From Epiperipatus broadwayi (lineage: Eukaryota > Onychophora > Udeonychophora > Euonychophora > Peripatidae): DNA of 64,000 bases. The translations under genes were made by a program, and so were the position numbers. Positions 37,501 to 47,889 of the stretch are shown here, one piece after another. The stretch lies in the NCBI GenBank assembly GCA_028023455.1, contig JAQFVV010000056.1, positions 3,348,001-3,412,000 on the forward strand, read 5' to 3'. Numbering within the stretch: the first letter of the stretch is position 1; every line of letters begins with the position of its first letter. The notes under the pieces are model-generated. The model did not search any database and was not told the DNA's origin. It saw only the letters and a program-made list of their open reading frames with translations.

Positions 37501-37702
37501 AAAGGTAATTTTTTTTTACCACACCGATATGAATAAGAGCATTTAAGTAAAATTTTATCACATGATCACATTTCCTATACTAGCACATTAATTGTTGATA
37601 AACAGAGCAAAACTCTCCATACAGTATTGCCACCTGTGCTAAACAGAGTAATCAATGGATGCCAGAAGGCTTGTGCATAAAATCCCTATCTAATGCCTAC
37701 TC

Positions 37703-37761
37703 ATCCAATATCCCCAGACTAGTTTCTGGCTTGTGGCCTTCGTCAGTGAGGAGCTTTGGAT
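37703..37761 (-). ncRNA. Type I hammerhead ribozyme (family 1, minus copy)
   Basis: Minus-strand copy of the 59-nt motif described at 38107-38165, in the inverted arm. All core positions (CTGACGA, GAAA, GTC) and both stem I helices are intact. Confidence 0.8.
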
Positions 37762-38106
37762 CTGAGAGCACTGCATCTAGATCTTAGGATCTAATGCAAC
37801 CCTCTAGCAACCACCTTTTATCTCTACTTAACTACAAAACTATGAGAATGAAATTGAAAACACAAAAAATATTTTCAATCTAAGCTCAATAGCTTATATA
37901 GTCATATGGGTCTGAACCAAAGACACCAAAATGTATGGGTACTGAACTGAGTTCAGACCCATATGACTATATAAGCTATTGAGCTTAGATTGAAAATATT
38001 TTTTGTGTTTTCAATTTCATTCTCATAGTTTTGTAGTTAAGTAGAGATAAAAGGTGGTTGCTAGAGGGTTGCATTAGATCCTAAGATCTAGATGCAGTGC
38101 TCTCAT

Positions 38107-38165
38107 ATCCAAAGCTCCTCACTGACGAAGGCCACAAGCCAGAAACTAGTCTGGGGATATTGGAT
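38107..38165 (+). ncRNA. Type I hammerhead ribozyme (family 1)
   Basis: A self-cleaving RNA motif. Stem I pairs ATCCAA with TTGGAT and, after an AGCT/ATAT internal loop, CCTCA with TGGGG (one G-U). The core is CTGACGA (38122-38128). Stem II is GGC-CACAA-GCC with an A-A mismatch at its base. GAAAC (38142-38146) follows. Stem III is only two pairs (AC/GT) around TA. Predicted cleavage is after GTC at 38151. Such a minimal stem III is typical of metazoan type I motifs that cleave best as dimers, which fits the tandem arrangement. Confidence 0.85.
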
Positions 38166-38562
38166 GAGTAGGCATTAGATAGGGATTTTATGCACAAGCC
38201 TTCTGGCATTCATTGATTACTCTGTTTAGCACAGGTGGCAATACTGTATGGAGAGTTTTGCTCTGTTTATCAACAATTAATGTGCTAGTATAGGAAATGT
38301 GATCATGTGATGCTTAATGGTTTAACACCAATCCTGCCTAATAGGATAGTGGTGACTATGGTTGTAAAAGAGCCAAAGACACCAAAATGTATGGGTACTG
38401 AACTGAGTTCAGACCCATATGACTATATAAGCTATTGAGCTTAGATTGAAAATATTTTTTGTGTTTTCAATTTCATTCTCATAGTTTTGTAGTTAAGTAG
38501 AGATAAAAGGTGGTTGCTAGAGGGTTGCATTAGATCCTAAGATCTAGATGCAGTGCTCTCAG

Positions 38563-38621
38563 ATCCAAAGCTCCTCACTGACGAAGGCCACAAGCCAGAA
38601 ACTAGTCTGGGGATATTGGAT
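38563..38621 (+). ncRNA. Type I hammerhead ribozyme (family 1, second plus copy)
   Basis: Identical in all core and helix positions to 38107-38165. Predicted cleavage is after 38607, exactly 456 nt downstream of the first site, so the RNA between the sites is one full monomer. Confidence 0.85.
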
Positions 38622-38739
38622 GAGTAGGCATTAGATAGGGATTTTATGCACAAGCCTTCTGGCATCCATTGATTACTCTGTTTAGCACAGGTGGCAATAC
38701 TGTATGGAGAGTTTTGCTCTGTTAAAATTTTATGAAAAA

Positions 38740-41310
38740 CAAGTCTCATGTTTGATATACAGCCAAAGATTTGACATTATTATTCAATGAAGATGTGATT
38801 ATTAAAAACGCCCATCAATAAAACCAAAATGATGATCAAATATTTTATTTGTTATCTAAAAAGACTTTTTTTTTTTAACAATAGTTTCCAATAATTTGAA
38901 AATTACAAATCGATTGAATTTTCCATATGTGCGCAATCATACTTTTAAAAATAATTTTAATGTCATAACATTTCAAACACACAGGAAATGATCCAATATG
39001 TAAGGATAAATGAAATAAATAAACAAGAACATGTATAAAAAATGATTTATTATCTTTACAATGTATGGTGTTAATCCATCTATTCCGGCAGACTGAAAAT
39101 TTTTTAAACAATCAACTGAATAAGACAATTGATAGTCTTATTCGTTTAGAAAATGAAAAAGAATTTAAACATGAAGAAGATAACAGTTTCTGTATTGGCA
39201 TATTACCCCCCCCCCCCATTAACTAGACAAATTATATATCATTCTTTTTTATTTCTAGTCAATTTTCTTTATTAATTGGAAGTTTTTTTAATTAAAGAAT
39301 TAATTGCTTTCCATTTCAAAGACAAATTTTTATTATTACAAAACAATAAAACTGAAATTTAAATTTTCTAATATCAGACTTAATTTTAGCATTAAGGTTT
39401 TTTTTTTAAATTACTGATGTCTCACTCAAGGATTTTACAAAAAAAAATTAATTTATTTTGTTCCCCAAAGTATCATTTATCCGAATAGAATACATTTTAT
39501 TCTTACAAATAAACTTTTACTTTTGCACAGAAATACTATTCAGTGCTAAATTATCATTTCTAATGAGATGAACCAATAACAATTTCAATTTTGTAAAGAA
39601 CAATTTATCAATATGTGAACAAGTACTAGTTTATTCTTTACAATTCAATAATTTTAATTCAATTGCAAAATAATCTGTAATAAATCTTAGACAAAGATGA
39701 ATTATAATTCAAACTTCAATTTAATCTAATAAAAGAATAATCTTCTAAAGACAACACAACCATGAGTGAGTTATATGTGAGAATACAAAAGCATAACTAT
39801 AAAGCAAATTCAAATACTCTATGGTAAGCATATGAGTATTAACTATTAAATCAATACTTAAGTTATCTATTATCACTGTCAAAGACAAACCTAAATCAGA
39901 TAAAATATCAAGCTCACTAATGAAATCTAAAATTGTAGTTGTATACAATCTGCACAAAGCTAAAACAGAAAAAAAAAAGGAAGATTTAATGTACATAAAA
40001 CATATTCTGCACAGATAAGTGTTAAAACATTAAAAATAAATTCAAATCCACTAATAATCAACACATCTTCCATTCATGAATAATCAAGAGGAGAAAAAAA
40101 TGTTTGTAGATCTAGTTTGATTACATACATTTTGTTCCTTAAAAGAAATCTAAGTTGCAATCAAAATTATTACAACATAATAACAGAAAAGAAAATTACA
40201 CTAAAAAAACCCCAATTCATTAAAATGAGATCTGATGCTATGTAAATTTAAAGAACACATTCTAAATAAGTTAAAATATTTTTCTCAAGATTGTATCAGT
40301 CTCATATTAAAAAATATATTTGAAGTAATTATATAAGTCATTTTCATTTCTAATTGAATTTCAAAAATAAATCTTTTTTTTTTCTTTCATAAACTAAACC
40401 ATTTTAAATAAAAACTAAACATTTGTGCAAACACATTTTTGGCTTAGTCAACAACAAAACATATCTATTAAATAGTATTAAATGCTAGAATGTATAATGT
40501 GTTATTATTTTTCCTAGATATTTCTTTTAATTAAAAACAGATTAGCGAAATTACATAATTACTCCAATATTAACTGCTAATAAACTATGATTTCTAAATG
40601 TTTAAAAATTTAACTTTCGGTAACATGGGGAAAATGGTATATACTATACATGCATATGATAATTTTATTTCTGCTTAATTAAAGAAGAATTTTTAAGTTT
40701 GCAATATGACTTACAATAGCTTTTTTTTTTTTAGCAATTTTTTTTCTATAAGTTGTATGTAAAAAAAACAAAAAAAAACTTTTTTCATAGAAAAAAACCA
40801 TATTAGGATTTTAAAATGATTAAACAAATCCCTCTTTTTTTTTTAATGGACTAAACAATGCTTGTTTTATTTATCTTGATCAATCTGACACTTTTCATTA
40901 ACCAACAGTTTTTTTTAAGAACTAAAATATATATAAATAATTACTTCAATTTCATTTACATATAGTCTGGGTTTTAATTATTTATTATTACATTTATTAA
41001 ACGGAGTTTTCATTTCATATTTGGAGGTTGTTAAAACTAAGGCTTGGCCTTGATCCTCTGAATGTTTAAATGATGATTCTATATAATTTATTCTCTCTCT
41101 ATATATATATATATCATTAAAAAGCAGTCAACACTTAGACAATCACAATATCAATAACAATCAACAATTTCAAACAGTTGTCAAGGTAACCTCCTTTTAA
41201 CAATAACGGCAGAATCCCACCTAGCAACTTGACCACAGAGATTGAAATTATTGATACAAAGAAGTTTAAATAAACTTCCATATATATATAACCAATAGAT
41301 CAAATTCACT
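38740..41310. other. A+T-rich interval, no supported feature
   Basis: A poly-C run at about 39207-39217 and TA/CT microsatellites at 41095-41115 are the only landmarks. Confidence 0.5.
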
Positions 41311-41321
41311 TTCATTTAAAA

Positions 41322-41402
41322 TTATGTAAATAAACTAAGCATAAATACATACAAATGCTAAAGGACACTCTAGTTCTTTAATAGTTTATTTACATTACAT
41401 AA
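41322..41402. repeat. Short inverted repeat
   Basis: ATTATGTAAATAAACTA on the left faces TAGTTTATTTACATTACATA on the right, with about 43 bp between. It could be a small MITE or chance in A+T-rich DNA. Confidence 0.3.
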
Positions 41403-42094
41403 CTCATTGGAAGGCACAATTACTTTGGTTTCAGTTATATAAATGCATAAAAAGTTTATCATATAAAAATAATACAAGCAAATATTATACCCTTTATAAA
41501 TTGAATCCTTTTTATATCTTATTATATATACATAACGTAAGCACTCTCTTATGAGTCACATATATAACCTCTAAAAAAAAAAAAAAAGCAAATAAAAAGA
41601 GTTATGTGTTTTAAAAAACTTTTTATAGGTTGAATATTTTTTTTAAAAAAGCTAATTATAATATGTTAACAAATTAAAAGGGAAAATAAAATTCTAAGCA
41701 ATAAAGTTTTGTTTCTTTGCTACTTTTAACATTTTATTTGAAAATGAAATTTGCAAAAGTATTAAATATTAATAATAAAAAAGCAAATGCAGGTTAATCT
41801 TCAGATGATGAGAGAGTACTTTATTGTTGCTACACAACAATAAAAAAGGCAACATTCCTTGCCAGCCATAGCTGTTTTATAGTTTTGTACTATTCACAAA
41901 TTAGCAGCTGTAAAAATGATTTGTATTCACTGGGTAAAAATCTAGTTGGAGTGCTTATTCCATCTTTATGAAAATGTAGTCTTTGGTGGAAATGTGATGC
42001 CCAAGTATTGAAAATAAATGTCTAATTATAGCTACAATTGTCGGATGTATCAAACCTTGATATTCATTTAATAAAATGACTTCGGGTCAACGCC

Positions 42095-42160
42095 TATGAA
42101 TTTAACTCAGTGGTTAGAATTTTAACTAATCAATGATTTCAAATCCCGACTGAACAGAAA
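42095..42160 (+). repeat. tRNA-like repeat fragment
   Basis: TTTAACTCAGTGGTTAGA fits a Pol III A box, and GATTTCAAATCCCGAC, about 30 bp on, fits a B box. The arms do not pair as a tRNA, so it is probably a degenerate SINE head of a different tRNA class from the 9-kb family. Confidence 0.4.
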
Positions 42161-42169
42161 TGGTAAGAA

Positions 42170-45100
42170 GTACAGACAAGCGACATACACGATCTTTTTG
42201 GTCATTCCATTATTTTTCTAATAATGGTTTTTTTATGAACATTTTAATAAAAGAAGTTTTTTGGTTTTTGAAACTTCATGGAAAAGAATTAACATTAATA
42301 TATTTTTGGCAAAAATAAAACTTAATATTCCAATAACTATGCATGGAAGTCAGACGGCTTAGAATCTAAGCAACCATAATTATATAAAACTGCAGGGATA
42401 ATAATTTCCCCCAACTGTAAGTATATAATTTTTTTTTATATACATAAATTAAATTTTTTTAAAAAAGTTTTTTTGTGTTGGAGAATGTCCGTTTGTGTTC
42501 AGATAGGTATATACATAATTCTTTTGGTTTAACCCTAACCAATTGCAAACATATTTCAGAGGTAACATTTTTTATCACCTGTAATTATACAATATTTTTA
42601 ATATATTTTTTTTATATAAATAAGTTATAATGCTGTAGAATAAAGGTTTGTTTTGTGTTGTAGAATGTCTATTTGTGTTCTAATGCATATATAATTCCAA
42701 ACGCATGGAATCTAACTAAATATACTTTTATATGATAAAATAATATTTTCTATCAGTTGTAGTATAAATATTATATATACATTGTAAATAATAATTATAA
42801 TAAAAAGATCAAATTTATTTAATCGTCATATCTCACTGTAAGCAGTATTCACTTCAGTTTTGTATGGATCTGCATCATATATCTTTATCATGCACATAAG
42901 CGATTATATTTCATTTTTTGCCATCTATGCTATTTTTTCCCACTTTCATTAATATTTTATATTGCACGAAATTGAAAAAAAAATTTTTTCTTGTTTAGTT
43001 ATTACCATGTATAGAAATGTGATATACATACACTCTGAAAAAACTTTTTAGTCTTTCATCTTGTCACTTTTTCTCTTTGGTCTTTTATATTACATATTAA
43101 TTTTTTGCTATTATTTTATAATTAGTTCTGTTTGCATAATATCTGATATACAATATTTATTGTTAAATATTTATTTTTCTTTATCGTAAAAAGAAGCATA
43201 TGTGTAGCAGATACCTGCATAGAAAGACAAGATCTAGGTCAGTTAGCAAAAATGAAACTCTTTTGTGTGTCTTATTTCTAATGCTTTACAATTAAGAATT
43301 ATCTCAGATAAGTCATGTTATATATCTTTTTTTTTTTTTTTTGTAAATTTCATAAGGAATATAATTAAGCTGTCTAAAAAATGTGTCATATTAAAATTTA
43401 ACTCTCAAAATTTAGAACTTATGGATATATTTAAAAAAATACGCATTTGTATACATATTAAAATCTAATTTTTCTAATTATTTTTAAAAGTAATGACTAT
43501 ATTTTCTCAGCTTTATGACATTCCTTAACATATTCTTTTTTTTACTAATATAGAACAGTTGACATTTGCTGCATTAATGCTGAAGATATTATACAAATAG
43601 TACTTCAGCCCAATTGCTTAAAATTCAACATGACATCCATTCAATTTGAAGGGGTTAATAAAATAAAGATGTCAAGAAGAAATAAACAATAAATTACAAG
43701 AGGAATGTACCAAAGAAGAATAATCTGCACATGTATTAAAGAAAATTGTCAGAAGAATCTGCTAGTTTCTATTATATATACATGAAGCCATGGAAATATA
43801 TGAATAAAGATCAGAGACCTTAATGGAAATGGACAATGGGGAAGAAAAAAAAAACATCATGTATATATTGATCTCAACAGACAAAAAAAAAATTGGCAAG
43901 ATTATTTTAAATGATAAATATTTGCAAAAGACTCGGTTTCCTCTTACTTTAAAAATTAATGTATTGGTATTTTATTATTATTCTTGTAAGGGTAAAATCA
44001 TGTGATAATAAAATGATTCAAAACATTCATTTTAAATGTCATAAGAATTGTTATTATTATTAAGCTTGGAACAAGAAATTCATCATGTTTTGGGAAAAAA
44101 TAAAGATATATGCTAGACTGATTTCTCAGATCAATTCTAAATATTTTTTTCTCATATATATTTCATTTATAGATTATGTAAACATAAAAGATGTTAAATT
44201 GTTTATATTTTGATTGTTATTGTTGTAAATAAATTATCATGACTTATTTAAAACTATATTTTTTCATTAATTTCTCATCTGACAGACAAGAATCTTATTT
44301 AAATATCTACAATAAAATATATTTTGATTTAACTTTTCTGATAAAATTAATAAACACCTAATTATAGAATAATAATATATATGTGGAGTAGATGATGATC
44401 AAGAAACATGAATGGATCTGCACGAAGGCTTGAACATGATGTAAGCTTCAGCCTGGTAATTATCCGTGACTCTAATCAAATAAAATAAAAATTTAAACTA
44501 TATTTACTCTACCTTGTACGTGGCTGCCTACTCGTCATCATATAATGGATAATCATTCTATAGAATAATTTTTATAACTAACGACCTAGCAGTTCACTCA
44601 GCAATTCCATTACAATATATATATGTCCTCAACATCTATATTACATTTGGATCATAAATAATCAAAAGCAATAAGCCCTTATAAACAGTATTAAACATAA
44701 GTTAAATAAAAATTTTGGTTTAAAACTTGTCCTGAGATAATTACAAATAAAATTAAAATTAAAATTAGTTATAAAAAAATAAAAACAGAGCCATTATAAC
44801 TTAAAAAAATAAATAAATTAAAATTTGTGGCAACTGAAAAGCTGGATAAGAAGGATGCCAATAATACTAGTGAGACAAGGATTCAAAAAATATTTATAAA
44901 AAACATATTATAATAAAAATAATTTATAAAATTTAAAATATATGAATTAATATTTTTATATAAGTTTATTAAGTTAGCTATATTTTTTATAAAATAGCAG
45001 ACTTACTACCTTTGATTTTTTTATGATACAAATGTAATGTAAAAATTTTAGAATATATATTTAATATATATATATATATGTAATCAGAGATAAAAAAGGA

Positions 45101-45730
45101 TATTATGTTTAGTTGTACTGTTTAAATGATAAGCTATATTATGTGTTCATGTATTTATATATAATTTTAGCTCTGAAGAAAACTACTGATCAGGCGAAAC
45201 TGTCACACTGATCAAGTTAAATAAAACAAGCATTGTTATAGTAATAAAAGAAAGGTGGATTTAATTATTTATAATTTTAACAATGCATAAAGATATAAAA
45301 TGAAAGGAAGCTTTTTAAATAATATAGATATTATCAGGATACAATATTAATAATTATACTTTATCATTTATTAAACTGAAATGAATTGTCTTGACAAACT
45401 ATATCAAGTCTATTCTTCAGAAAATAAAACTAATCACAATTATAAATATATAGTTAAATTTATCAATATAATAATTACATTTTTAATACTAGTTTATAAA
45501 AGGTAAATTTTAATATTGTATGTTTTTGCTTGCAATGTTAGATAGTAATGTATATTTGCTCTTCCATCTTATAAATAAGTACTTAAAAATAAATTATTAC
45601 ATAATCTAATATTTATTGTTAGAAAAGAAAGACTCTTTAAATAAATATCCTTAACTTTGGACTTGGATTTGAATAAACCAACAAAATGTTCTGACTTTTA
45701 CAAAAAAACAAAAAACAAAACAGTTGTCAT
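42170..45730. other. A+T-rich interval, no supported feature
   Basis: There is local duplication of TTTTGTGTTGTAGAATGTC-like sequence (42474 and 42655). A hammerhead-like string at 45172-45205 was examined and rejected. Confidence 0.5.
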
Positions 45731-45897
45731 TTTATTCAAACTTTTATAATAACTGAAACACACAGGTTTATTATACACCTGGGTTTATATATGTAATATA
45801 TAGGGTATATGAGCACAGACTTTCACACGACCCACCACTCTCCACACTATCTCATAACATTGATACACTTGAACACATATATGTTGAAAAGATAAAT

Positions 45898-45952
45898 AAT
45901 CACCAATATGCGTATTTCATGCTAAACCAGCAATCATCAGTTGGTCCAGATT
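45898..45952 (-). ncRNA. Type I hammerhead ribozyme (family 2, minus copy)
   Basis: Minus-strand equivalent of 46552-46606, differing only in the short stem III loop (ACGC for ACGT). Core CTGATGA and GAAA and stem I pairing are intact. Confidence 0.75.
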
Positions 45953-46117
45953 ACCATCTCAACACATATATGCTATAAGTGCTCAGATATATATTAAGAT
46001 AGCCAATCCTCATACTTTAATGGGCAGGCTTCAATCTACTCCACACTCCAACTCTTCAACTGTCCATGCAATTGAAAATCTGATGATGGAATGCTCAAAG
46101 GCCACCCTAAGGCCAGA

Positions 46118-46172
46118 AATCTGGACCAACTGATTTCTGGTTTAGCATAAAATATGTATATTGGTGATTATT
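46118..46172 (+). ncRNA. Broken hammerhead ribozyme (family 2)
   Basis: It occupies the position of the family 2 motif in the middle monomer, but the core reads CTGATTT instead of CTGATGA and AAAA replaces GAAA, so catalysis is not expected. Stem I sequence (GGACCAA/TTGGTGATT) is kept. Confidence 0.6.
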
Positions 46173-46551
46173 TATCTTTTCAACATATATGTGTATCAAT
46201 GTTACGAGATAGTGTGGAGAGTGGTGGTTCGTGTGAAAGTCTGTGCTCATATACCCTATATATTACATATATAAACCCAGGTGTATAATAAACCTGTGTG
46301 TTTCAGTTATTACATAGTAGAGATGTCTGCCCATCCCTTGTATTAAATGGATTATGTCCTGTGTATGGCATGGATGTGATAAGAATCTCGGTCTTAGGGT
46401 GGCCTTTGAGCGTTCCATCATCAGATTTTCAGTTGGATGGACAGTTGAAGAGTTGGAGTGTGGAGTAGATTAAAGCCTGTCCATTAAAGTATAAGGATTG
46501 GCTATCTTAATATATATCTGAGCACTTATAGCATATATGTGTAGAGATGGT

Positions 46552-46606
46552 AATCTGGACCAACTGATGATTGCTGGTTTAGCATGAAATACGTATATTG
46601 GTGATT
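46552..46606 (+). ncRNA. Type I hammerhead ribozyme (family 2)
   Basis: Stem I pairs AATC with GATT and ACCAA with TTGGT around a TGG bulge. The core is CTGATGA (46564-46570). Stem II is TGCT-GGTTT-AGCA with a T-T mismatch at its base. GAAA lies at 46586-46589. Stem III is AT/AT closing ACGT (the eight bases ATACGTAT are self-complementary). Predicted cleavage is after ATA at 46597. The self-complementary stem III suggests activity as a dimer. Confidence 0.8.
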
Positions 46607-46911
46607 ATCTATGTTTTCAACATATATGTGTTCAAGTGTATCAGTGTTATGAAATAGTGTGGAGAGTGGTGGGTCGTGTGAAAGTCTGTGCTCATATACC
46701 CTATATATTCAAACTTTTATGCAAAATAATTTAATTTTTTTAAAAACTACTTTAAAACTTACATACCAAAATGTGCAATTTTTTAATAAATTTAAAATTA
46801 ATAATTTAAAAAATATTTTAATTCATTATTTCTTCAGCTTTATTGTTTTTTTATGGTATATTAGTTTTACAGAATATATATTCATGTTTATTATTATATA
46901 CATTATTGTAA

Positions 46912-47475
46912 TAAACTAAAGATTAACCTTTCAAACTAACGAACATGCGCTTTTTACGAATGTTAATAATAATAAATGAATATTTTCATCTCCAACACAA
47001 GATAAAGTCTGCGAATGAATAAAATGAATCCACTTATTCATTCAATCCAAATGCTTATATATAGACAAATCTTAAGTATTGGATATGAAAGCGTGAGGAT
47101 AAATCAATCACTTTAAATCACTGTTTACTATGTCTGAATGAATGACGTCAACAAAATTATCTAGAATTTATGAAACGTCACTCTTAAATTAAACTAAACA
47201 TATGTAAATGAGGCATTTATTTATATAGCGCTTTGTTTATAAATTGTAATAAACTAAAGATTAGCCTTTCAAACTAACGAACATGCGCTTTTTACGAATG
47301 TTAATATTAATAAATGAATACTTTTATCTCCAACACAAGATAAAGTCTTTGCGAATGAATAAAATGAATCCACTTATTCATTCAACCCAAAATGCGCATG
47401 TTCGTTAGTTTGAAAGGCTAATCTTTAGTTTATTACAATTTATAAACAGAGCGCTATATAAATAAATGCCTCACT
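46912..47475 (-). mobile_element. Cassette 3: TSD-flanked tandem + inverted repeat element
   Basis: TATACATTATTGTAA at 46897-46911 recurs at 47476-47490. Between them, TAAACTAAAGATTA-(A/G)CCTTTC-led monomers occur in direct orientation at about 46912 and 47247 (period near 342 bp), followed by an inverted partial copy at 47394-47475 containing GCGCATGTTCGTTAGTTTG. Read on the minus strand this is again an inverted fragment followed by direct copies. The palindrome arms run 47211-47288 and 47394-47473. I find no hammerhead core in it, so the link to cassettes 1 and 2 is architectural only. Confidence 0.65.
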
Positions 47476-47559
47476 TATACATTATTGTAAAATTGCATTT
47501 AAAAAAAATCTATATAACATATCAGTAGTTAAAAAATTAAAACTATAACAAAACCTAAG

Positions 47560-47880
47560 GCATCTGGCCCAAGACTTGCACAAACAACATTTTGTATGTT
47601 ATCAATGACAATACCTTCAATTTTAAGTTTGTCTGCCATTTTTATAATAATTAATGGCAAATCTTCATTTGGTTAAAAAGATACCACTTGTATTTCAATC
47701 TCATAGTTCAATTAAAAACATTCTATAGAATCAAGTTTATCTTTCAGTACTGAAATCTCATTCTCATATAGATTACAGAAATTAGATAGACAAAATATTT
47801 CTTGATTGTTTCAGTCCACATTTTTGGATAAAAAAGCATCCTGCAATCATGTGCAGTAGTTCCAATAATTATGTAATAAA
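47560..47880 (-). pseudogene. Decayed coding segment of unknown origin
   Basis: One minus-strand frame carries non-random protein-like sequence across about 80 codons, interrupted by two stops: NLYENEISVLKDKLDSIECF, then LNYEIEIQVVSF, then KMADKLKIEGIVIDNIQNVV and CASLGPDALGF. An upstream piece in another frame (HDCRMLFYPKMWTETIKKYF) may belong to it. It could be a pseudogene, old transposon protein or host exons. No family is recognised. Confidence 0.3.
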
Positions 47881-47889
47881 TAATAGATA

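Larger units (their letters stand above)
37559..38722 (+). mobile_element. Retrozyme-like hammerhead cassette 1 (inverted + tandem monomers)
   Basis: The direct repeat TAAAATTTTAT at 37548-37558 and 38723-38733 brackets an 1164-bp insertion. Inside are a minus-strand partial monomer (37559-37917), a complete 456-bp plus monomer (37917-38372) and a partial plus monomer (38373-38722). The minus and first plus copies form an inverted repeat with arms of 361 bp (37557-37917 and 37951-38311) and a 33-bp loop; I saw only a few differences between arms. Each copy holds a type I hammerhead ribozyme, with cleavage sites 456 nt apart. No protein is encoded. This matches what is known of retrozymes and of ribozyme-bearing Penelope-like terminal repeats; mobilisation by a Penelope-like enzyme is inference. 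Confidence 0.85.
45748..46706 (+). mobile_element. Retrozyme-like hammerhead cassette 2 (inverted + tandem monomers)
   Basis: ATTCAAACTTTTAT at 45734-45747 is repeated exactly at 46707-46720 and brackets a 959-bp insertion. The layout repeats that of cassette 1: a minus partial monomer (45748 to about 46112), one complete plus monomer of 434 bp (about 46113-46546) and a partial plus monomer (to 46706). Copies share GTGTGGAGAGTGGTGG, GTGTGAAAGTCTGTGCTCAT and ATTGGTGATTAT. The minus copy and the last plus copy each carry an intact hammerhead; the middle one is broken. The sequence is unrelated to cassette 1 apart from design. A tRNA-like module near the monomer end recalls the fragment at 22664-22725. 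Confidence 0.85.

Noticed and set aside
38537-38749. 70-codon minus-strand frame in cassette 1
   Set aside because: It reads across the ribozyme on the opposite strand; the monomer is a noncoding RNA unit.
45172-45226. Hammerhead-like string CTGAAGA ... GGCGAAACTGTC
   Set aside because: The core words are present, but stem II does not pair, stem I cannot form (AGCT against ACAC) and stem III would have a one-base loop. At most it is an eroded relic.
46079-46120. Second CTGATGA ... AGAAAT string in cassette 2
   Set aside because: It spans the junction between the inverted and direct copies. The equivalent position in the other copy reads differently and no stem I can be drawn, so it is a coincidence of the junction.
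46659-46919. 86-codon plus-strand frame
   Set aside because: It crosses the end of cassette 2 and the target-site duplication, so it cannot be a conserved gene.
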